This document shows positions 35,401-44,400 of a stretch of DNA of 47,167 nt, piece by piece. The stretch lies in NCBI GenBank assembly GCA_000934455.1, contig KN884760.1, positions 48,289 to 95,455 of the forward strand, read 5' to 3'. Source of the stretch: Apostichopus parvimensis (taxonomy: Eukaryota; Echinodermata; Holothuroidea; Aspidochirotida; Stichopodidae). The translations under genes and the position numbers were made by a program. Within the stretch, counting starts at the first letter, position 1. Every line of letters starts with the position of its first letter. The notes beneath the pieces are model-generated. The model was not told where the DNA came from. It worked only from the letters and a program-made list of their open reading frames with translations, and made no database searches.

Positions 35401-38400
35401 CTGCACTGACACTTTTCACAAAGTTGGTTGACTGCTTCTTCAATTGTAGAGCCTGTTTGAATTTAGTTTGTGTGAAAGGTAGAGCTCTACATGCAAGATT
35501 AATGATCATATTGCAAAGTCTTGTCTTTCAACAAGCACATATTATGAATGTGTCTGTGGTCTCTGGTGCAGCTATTGTAAGGGCTAAATGTATGAATGCT
35601 GGTTATTGTCATATCTTGAAGGGGTCCGGTGTGGGGTTTGGCAAATGTTATGACTATGTGGTCTTCATAAGTCTGGTGTAGCTAGGGTGTAAAGCATAAA
35701 TATGCTGATCACTGGTCTTTCTCGTATCTTGAGGGATGCTAGACTAGTGAGCAAATATTATGAACATATGATCTTCATATGTCTGGTGCAGCTAGGGTGT
35801 AAAGCATAAATATGCTGATCACTGATCATGCTCGTATCTTGAGGGATGCTAGACTAGTGAGCAAATATTATGAACATATGATCTTCATATGTCTGGTGCA
35901 GCTAGGGTGTAAAGCATAAATATGCTGATCACTGATCATGCTCGTATCTTGTGGGGTGCTAGACTAGTGAGCAAATATTATGAACATATGATCTTCATAT
36001 GTCTGGTGCAGCTAGGGTGTAAAGCATAAATATGCTGATCACTGATCATGCTCGTATCTTGTGGGGTGCTAGACTAGTGAGCAAATATTATGAACATATG
36101 GTCTCCTTATTTCCGGTGCAGCTAGGGTGTAAAGCATAACTATGCTGACCATTGTCATATCCTGTAGGGTGCTAGACTAGTAAATATATGAATATGAGCA
36201 TAAACCAGCTGAAGCCACTGGTTCAAATCCCTCTCAAGCCACATATTTCAAATTTAAAGGAAAGGTTAAACAGGTCATGCAGGGGTAAATTTATATTTGA
36301 TGATGAAAAGACATTTCTATAGCATCATAAAGAATTTTGTATTCACTTTTCTAGATGCCATTTTCCTTATTCACTTTTCTAGATGCCATTTTCCTAGTTA
36401 AAAAATATTTGAATTTTGGCCTTTTTTTTCCCAAAACTTTTTTAGGGACAAATTTTGGGTGATAATGTGGTAGATGTTGAGAATCTTGTAATAAACCGAA
36501 CTTGATTGAAGGGATTGCCATTGATTTCTTATATGAATGCATTCTGTTGGTGGTAATGCTATCTTTACCTTTGGTTTACAGTGATCAAAGCAGAAATTGG
36601 AACCAGTCCTTTCCTGATGACAGCAGAGAGTCGATCTTCCAGGTAAGAATGAATGAAATAGTGCAAAGGCAATTTCATGATCTGTTCTTTTGCTAGTCAT
36701 TTTATACTATATACAATACTCCAGAAGATTTGGAAAATACAAATTATCAATCGTTGACATTTGGTGCATGGTGCAAAGGTAGACTTAAAGAGTTTATTAA
36801 AAAAAAAATTGATTGTTACAAATCTACAGTGATCTAGTTTATTTTACTCTGATATACTGTCTCATCCAAGACTTCCTCTATATCTATGCATTTGTGATCA
36901 TCACAGGATAAACGACGGAGGTAATTTGTAGGTCATTCAGAAAGTATGTCAGAACCAGTTTGTCCTCCCCCACCCCCTCTTTTTGTTTTTGTACTGTTTA
37001 TTCTTGGAAGTGTGGGAGAGGCGAGTGGGTGTAACGTCTGATTGTCACGGTTTCTATCTTTTCATTTTAGTTTTAATGAATTTTGATGATCTTTGGAAAT
37101 ATCTCGCTCCTGCTGGGATATACAGTGGTATGTCTTCAATGTGGCAGATGGATTTGTATGTAAATTTAGCTGTTTTTTTTTTATATTTATAGTTACTTGT
37201 AATACGATTTGTGGTTTTTTCGTCCGCGTAGGCATTCCTCCCTATCTGTGTACGATCATCCTATCGTCTTGGATTACCTAAAGACTTATGACCATGTGAA
37301 GGTATTTAAAGAGGGTCTGGCCCAGGCGTTCTCTGAAAAAGGTAAGTTATGACGGTTTTAAATTATTTTCTTTCTCTATGAGAAAACAAAATTCAGTCCA
37401 AAGAGGTACAAAATAGGGTTACAATATGTCATTAATTTACTTTGGGTGGTTTTATAAAGTTTTAAAAGATGTCTGAACTTTAAAGGTTGTTCTGAAAATT
37501 TTCTTAAATAAAGTGGAAAATCTTTCTCCAACAGCCATCTAATCTAAGCTGCATTCAATTTGAGCACAGAAAGGCAAATTGTCAATATTATCAACTGGCC
37601 TCCTTTAACTGTTCTGACTCTACAGGGAAGTTTGCTTTGTAATTTCAGATCTGATAATATTTTCATGCATGTACTCTTCAAAGCTTTGTCTTTCCACAAA
37701 TGGGAAGGGAAACCCCCAAACCTATTCCCCCCTCCCCCCCTCCTCTCCCTAGGCCAAATGACAACGTTTACTCCTTTCTCTACATAAAAAAATATGTTAA
37801 CCGTAGTCAAAATTCATTTTGATGGTTGGGTGTTTTTTTTTGCTGTAATGGTTTCTATGCTTCCTATGTTAGCAGTTTGGTTACCATACATCTATCAAAC
37901 AATTCACTTTCAGTTTCCATTCTTTGTTTCTGTGTGTGTGTATATGTGTGGGTTTATCTTGACATGTAACCGTGCCCTCTTGCTTTTTGATAAAAATGCA
38001 TTCTCATGTCTGGTCCTCCCGATTAATATGCATTTGTATAAATTTACATACAACATTTATGCTTTTAACCCTACTCTTTATCAACCAATTTTCTGTTCTG
38101 TATTATTATTTTCCCAGATTTGACAATTGCCAGCGATAGACTACTGGAGTTGAAAGCTGTGGAGTTTCATAAAGATGACCCTGTTGTACAGCAAATTACT
38201 GTCATGACTGCCAATGTGGAGCTATGTAAGTCATGAAGAGTAATAAGAATCCTATTCAGGGATATACAGGCCTCAAAATTCAGGCTACATTTACTGGGCT
38301 GTTTGTTAACCTGTAGAACGAAAGGCACTGGCATGTTTCTGCCAGTAGATATAAATAATATATGAAGACACATGGTAAAGGTATGTTAACAATAGTGGTC

Positions 38401-41400
38401 AGTCAAAGAATCAGCATGATGTCTAGACCTAACTCAACTGAGCCCAACAATTGCTGCTTATAATCAGTAAATATTATAATTGGGCTGCCCCTCTCCCCCC
38501 CCCCCCCAAAAAAAACAAAAGACTCTACTGTACAGTAATTGATGTGTGCTGTAATTCAGAAAATTGCCAATGAGATCTTGATTAAAGCCAGTGGATTTGT
38601 TGATCACTGGCAGTTTTTAGCAAGCTGCAAAAATCGTGATTTTCTAGGCCATGGGGACGGAGAGGGGGGCAGGTACTAGAGGGAGCTCTGTAAAATGAAT
38701 GAATGGCTTCTACCTGTACTGTACTATATCTTATATCTTTGGTTCACAACCTGGCTTGTTGCTGTATCCGCCATTTTAGTTTTGTTTGGCTTGCAACGGG
38801 GTCCTTTTTGTGTTATTTTTTTGACATTGATATGTCTAGTATACATTATCACTTAAAGGAACCTGATTCTGGAACATATCAAGCTTCTACAACTTTGGGT
38901 TTATAAACTTCTTGTGTGAACAGTGAACTTTATAGGTGGATAGCAAAAACATCAAATAACTCTTTAAGTCAGTTTAGATTATGAGATCGATTGGACTCTC
39001 TGAAAATGCTATCAGTATTTCAGTGTACAATGACAAAGTGTTCCCAATTCAAATTACTACAAGTTGAGAAAAAGTTGATATTTTGGATATTCCAGTTCAA
39101 AAGTTTGAAATGATTACATTACATGCAGATCCATAAAATCATTGTTGTATTTGGTGGAGGTCAAACCATCAACAGAAGTCAAAGTTTTGAAAACCAGATT
39201 TAAACATGGATGAACTCTAATTGAACTGTTGATCATAATTTTGTGTTAAAAGCCTTGAAATCAAAACTTTCAAAGATAACTTTCAAATGCTCTTGTATAA
39301 AATATGACAAAAATAACAAGGACGACTGTGAAAGCAACTTGGAATTCTGGTAAAAATTAAGATTGTCTTTTGATTTATTTTTTTCTTTTATTATTCCTTT
39401 TATATTTTCAGTTCTCAAAGAAGTTGGAATGGTAGTTAGTGATTACCTAAACCAAGAGCCAGTAAGTTAATATTCAGTCAGTTTCAGTGTGTATAAGAAG
39501 TTACATTATATTAATAAAGAATTCTGTAAAGATGATGAGCTTGAGCTGTATTAAAAATAGTGCCTTTTTGATGTAAATTTTCTTTGGTGGGGGATGTTGG
39601 AGGTGGGGGGGGGATGAGTTAGGGAGAGTGGAACATCTGCATGCCATTCCAAAGATTTTCTGTTGTTGTAGGATATTCACTGTTTGCAGTGAATGAGAAA
39701 ACACAAAAAAAAACAAATGTATAAAGTATGCTGACATTTGCAATATTATATAGATTTGTAGTTGTTCAACTGTAAAAGGATATGGGTTAAAAAATAGTGA
39801 AAATTGGACAAGTGTTCCTTCCCCACATCAGCCAATTGATGAAAGTTACCTGGGGTACAAACAAACATGGAGGATTCAGTATTTTGTATTTTATAATTTG
39901 TACTTCCCTGTCATGCATGTATTGTTAATGTGTGTATTTTACATTGAATCTTGGTATTGCAGATGCATAGCTACAGGTTTGTGGAGTGTGTAATATTCTG
40001 GAGGTTCATTGCAAACTAGCAAGAAACAAGTGTTGCATAAGAGGAATTATCCAGCAAGAAACAATACAGATTTATTTCAATCTCCCTGTCTTCCCCAGAC
40101 AATTCTATACGAGCATCATTAAGTATTTACTGAAAACTGTAAGATAAAAAATATTCAATTAATGATGAAGCATTTTGCTGATATTCATTTCAATGCTTTC
40201 TTTTTTTTTGGCCATTTTCATCCATCCCAGGAGGCAACTGTTTCCTCTGTTATGACATCCCGGCTGAATACCGGTATATCCCGCCTCACGACAGCTCCCT
40301 CCCTCGGTGTTCATGGGTTAGCTCCTCCCGAGGCACCCAAGTATGCCGTACCGACAGAATCTTCTCCATCCCAACCGCCTCTCGACTTTCTGGAGAGCAG
40401 TCCAGATGTCGCCCTGAGGAAAGAACTAGAGACTGTCCTATCAGAAACAGAACCTGCCTATCAGAAGTTACAACAAGATTATGAAAAACTGTGAGTCAGC
40501 TGTGTTATAATTATTTATTTTAATGTTGTTCATTTAAAAGCAAACAAGCGGTTTATTTCTAATGTTTGTTCTATCCGCCAAACTTCAATTCTCTCACTTG
40601 GAAGAGCTTTACTACTGTGTAGGGTTGTAGATATTGCAACATACCCTGATGCACACTTTTTTCCTACTGTATTTTGATTGTTAAATGGGAAAAAAACAAA
40701 ACTGTGTGTGATTAATGACAGAATAACTTCACAAGTAGCAATGCATGATTCATTTGTAAATATTTTTGTAATGTTATCACTGGCATATCTTCGTAGGGCA
40801 GCTAGCTGGTTGTGTGTATAGTCAAATGGTTCAAGAAGAAATACTTGTGTTCAAATTGTACATTTAAGATTGATGCATTGATGACACAACCAATCCTTAA
40901 AGGTATGCTGTATTGGCCCCAAATATGCTAGATATTCAAATATGGTCACCTTTGGTCAAAATTCTTAAAATGTTTTACATTACAACCTTCAAGGAAATTT
41001 TCCTCACTGGGCCATTCAGTCATCTTGTGTGTTCCTTAAAAATATCTGAGAACAATTTGGAGAGTAAAGACCTCCAGGAAAGTAGTTTATGAAAACTTCT
41101 AGCAATTGTAGCATGCTATAATTTGGGGCCTATACTGACTACCTCTAACTCTATGAACACAGTTTCATTTGTCTTACAAATGAATGTTATTTAATGATTG
41201 ACTGCCTGAGGTTTGGCTTACACAACTCTGGACATACCCACATACACATGGGACTTAATTTGCATATGGCATTCAGCGGATAACTTTGTATTGTAATTAA
41301 TGAGTTAAATACTGCCAATTACTGCAGGATTTGCAGGATCATGCAGCCACATCAATACAATGCTCAATATTGTGTCTGTGTATGAATTAATTAATGATTA

Positions 41401-44400
41401 AATCCTATAGTTTGTTTTTACTGATGTAGAGATTTGCTGTCTTGTAACATACAACAAGCTTCACCAGTGCATAGTATCTGCTTTGTTGTATTAACTTGTG
41501 TCAGTTTAAGTCAATAAGAACTGATTTTTACTGTTAAACTAGTCATATGTTACTATCAAGGTGAAAGTTATTTGTGTCCTTTAAGGGAATGTTCATATTT
41601 ATCGTATTTTTTGTTATCCCTGGGAGGTGTCCCTGTACTTCCTAAGAGACTTGATATGTTCAAGGCTACTTCAACTAGAGGAAAGTATGCATTATTCTAA
41701 TGAACATGCACAGTTGATGAAATCTAAAGTAGTGATAACATTACCATTCTAAGCCTTCATTTCTCATGGAAAAGAGTTATATAAAGTTACTTTACTTTTC
41801 CTGAACAGGAAGGAAGATCTTGATCTACAAAAGCAAACATACGAAGAAAAGATAAAGTAAGTCTTTGTTTCTTGGTTGGCTAAATGAAATATGTCGTAGT
41901 AATGTATCTGTCTGTCTGTTTGTTTATGTGTCTGTCTGTCTGTCAACATCCGTTCAACGTCTGTTTCCGGCAGACCATGCATTGCTTTACTGACATAAGT
42001 CGCTGCCCATGTCAGGGGCTTGTATTTGTGTTTACACAGAAAGACAGTTGAAGGTTATTTGAAGTCAATTATGGCAAAGCCCAAACATGATATCGTTTAA
42101 AATGCTTGTCTTCCTCGGAACTTAATCTGATGAACGCTATAAAAATTTAAATACTTACATATGTAGGAATCTATCTAAGCACTTGACGGATAACCTTCAA
42201 ATTTGGGAGGAGTGTGCCCTATGATAGGGACTTGTGTCCTTAAGAAAGTAGCCTAGGTCAAATGAAGCGAAAAATGACCTTTGTGCTATGAATACCACCA
42301 CATTCAGCAGTTAAGTATTATCAAAATTCATGGTTTCAGTGGTGACTGAGGTCAAAGGTCAAAGGTCAAAGCTGAAAGAATCAAGTGCTGTCTTGTTCAG
42401 TGAAGATGTCATGAATGAAAGGTTTCAAATTTGAACATTTTATAATTATGTATTCTAAAATTGTTCTAGAAGGGTGTTTGTGATGAGATATGCAATGCCA
42501 TGCATTGCCTGCTTTGTTCTATTATTAATTAATGATAAATCTGTAAGGGTGCATCCAACAATGTTGTTGTAAGTGTATCTTCTAATGCACTTGAGATGCT
42601 TGAGTTCGAGACTAGAAGACGGTTGAGTAATATTCGTGAAGGCCACCATCTGTTGTCACACTTTCACACTGTTTAGGCCAGTGAACCTAAAACCAAATCA
42701 GCATTGATTAGGGGCCCTAGGAAAACAGGAGATGGGGCCTGGGAAAACATTTGCTTAAAGAACAGAGCATTCTCTTTTTCATAATGAACATAAGGAAAAG
42801 TGTAAACAGGGAGCCCAGTGGCGTACTTTTATCGGAGGCCACATGTGACTCTAAATGCATCTGTAAACAGGACAAATCAGAAAGCATCACAAAATGCTAG
42901 TTTTACCATGCAAATGTCTGTACCTTATATCAAAGTTTGATGTTTTTTTTTGTTGTTACATAATGCATAAAATTATATGGCTTGTAAATTTGGTAACCGT
43001 GATAAGGATAAGTAATATTGCATAGTTACACAACTGTGCATTGTGACAGGTCAATTTCAAGTTTACTTAACATCAGAAAACTGATTTTATATCACAAAAT
43101 GTACTACATTCTGATATAATAGGTTCTGGTAATTTGAATAATATTTAAGGGGTGCCGTACGGATGGATTTTATTCATTCAGATAAGATCTTCATCAAGCG
43201 TTATGAGAGTATTAAGAAATTCACATCTTGACTATTTCTGACATTTAGACTGAACACAAAATACGTTGTAACTTCTCCATAAAGAATCTCTTCATTAAAA
43301 AATACCCCCCAAAAAATGTGTACTGAGATCAGACTACAATGAAAACCTTAGCAAGTAAGAAAAAGGAACTAGATTAAAGTTTGTCCACGTAACTTGGACG
43401 TAACTGGAGATCATTAAGTGTTTAAATTTTTGCATTGTAATTTTTGGAATCAGGAATGTTTATCATAAAAAAAACATGGAAAATATTGGTGTTTCTGTTT
43501 ACCAAAACTGCTATGAATCCTTGCAGTTGTGTAGCAGTTTGACCAGTTTGCAATGAATTTTGCCAAAACAAAGCAGGTAAATTAAACTTAAATTTAATTT
43601 CAAAATTAAAAAACAAAATTAAATTTACCATTATTTCTTGAAAACTCAAAGCTATGAGCACTGTCACATTCAATAAACTCTTGTTATTGTAATTAGAATA
43701 AAATTGTAAAATATTGTAGACTGTAAACAGTTGACTGCAGCTCCTTCCAAATAAAGAGACCTGCCTGTACAATGTGAATAATCAGCAAAGTAATTACTTT
43801 ACGGGGCAAATATTAATTTTTGTAAACAAAGATCTTTTCAAACTTCCGAAGTATTATTATCACATGACCTTTTGTCACGGTAAGGGACAAACACTGATAA
43901 TTCAGTTGGCAGCTGAAGAGTAAGAAATGGTGTAGATGATCCTGGTTGATATCATTTTTTATTGAAAACTGAATTTTATATGACACATATTTGCAGCAAC
44001 AGAAAAGTTTTCAAGATAATCTCAGTAACTGTGATCATTCCCAAAATATATAACTCAATTTGTTGTAACTTCAGAACTTATACATGTCTACAAATGCAGG
44101 GAGCATTTGCCGAAAATTTCTTACTTTCTGTTTTCAATCTTGATCTATTTCGTTTTCAGAGACAACGCTCTCAATGTGCTTGAGCTAGAAGGTACAATAC
44201 ATGAACTGCAAGACGAGCTGGCAGGTTTAGGAACATCGCCCTCTGTCAAGCCTCTCTCCTCTGTAACTCGTGCATCTTCCCGCCTAGAAGGGGAAACGGA
44301 CGCAACAGTCATCTTCTCTAGAATGGATACCGAGAGGAATCAGAAAGCTTTGAAAAGAGGAATTAACTCCCAAAAAGTAAGATCCGGCTGCTGTTTTTGT

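Larger units (their letters stand above)
35185..36581 (+). other. Intron 20
   Basis: Nearly half of this 1.4-kb intron is the 110-bp array; the rest is AT-rich with the 28-bp duplication. Confidence 0.55.
36643..40230 (+). other. Introns 21-24
   Basis: Four introns of 589, 776, 1186 and 769 bases, rich in T runs with a C run near 38490 and a G run near 39604. The 109-codon frame at 37794-38123 is very hydrophobic only because the intron is T-rich; it ends inside exon 23. Confidence 0.5.

Noticed and set aside
35424-35681. 85-codon frame overlapping the 110-bp array
   Set aside because: The array period is not a multiple of three and the frame does not persist through it.
37794-38123. 109-codon hydrophobic open frame resembling a multi-span membrane protein
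   Set aside because: It lies in a T-rich intron and runs through the pyrimidine tract into exon 23 in the wrong frame; T-rich codons explain the hydrophobicity.
1368-39620. Apparent excess of long G runs on the plus (sense) strand in introns
   Set aside because: C-rich runs also occur (near 28450, 37726 and 38490), so the strand bias is not convincing without a count against the genome background.
41764-41982. Minus-strand frame with TDRQTDRQ-type peptide
   Set aside because: It is the translation of a TCTG microsatellite.
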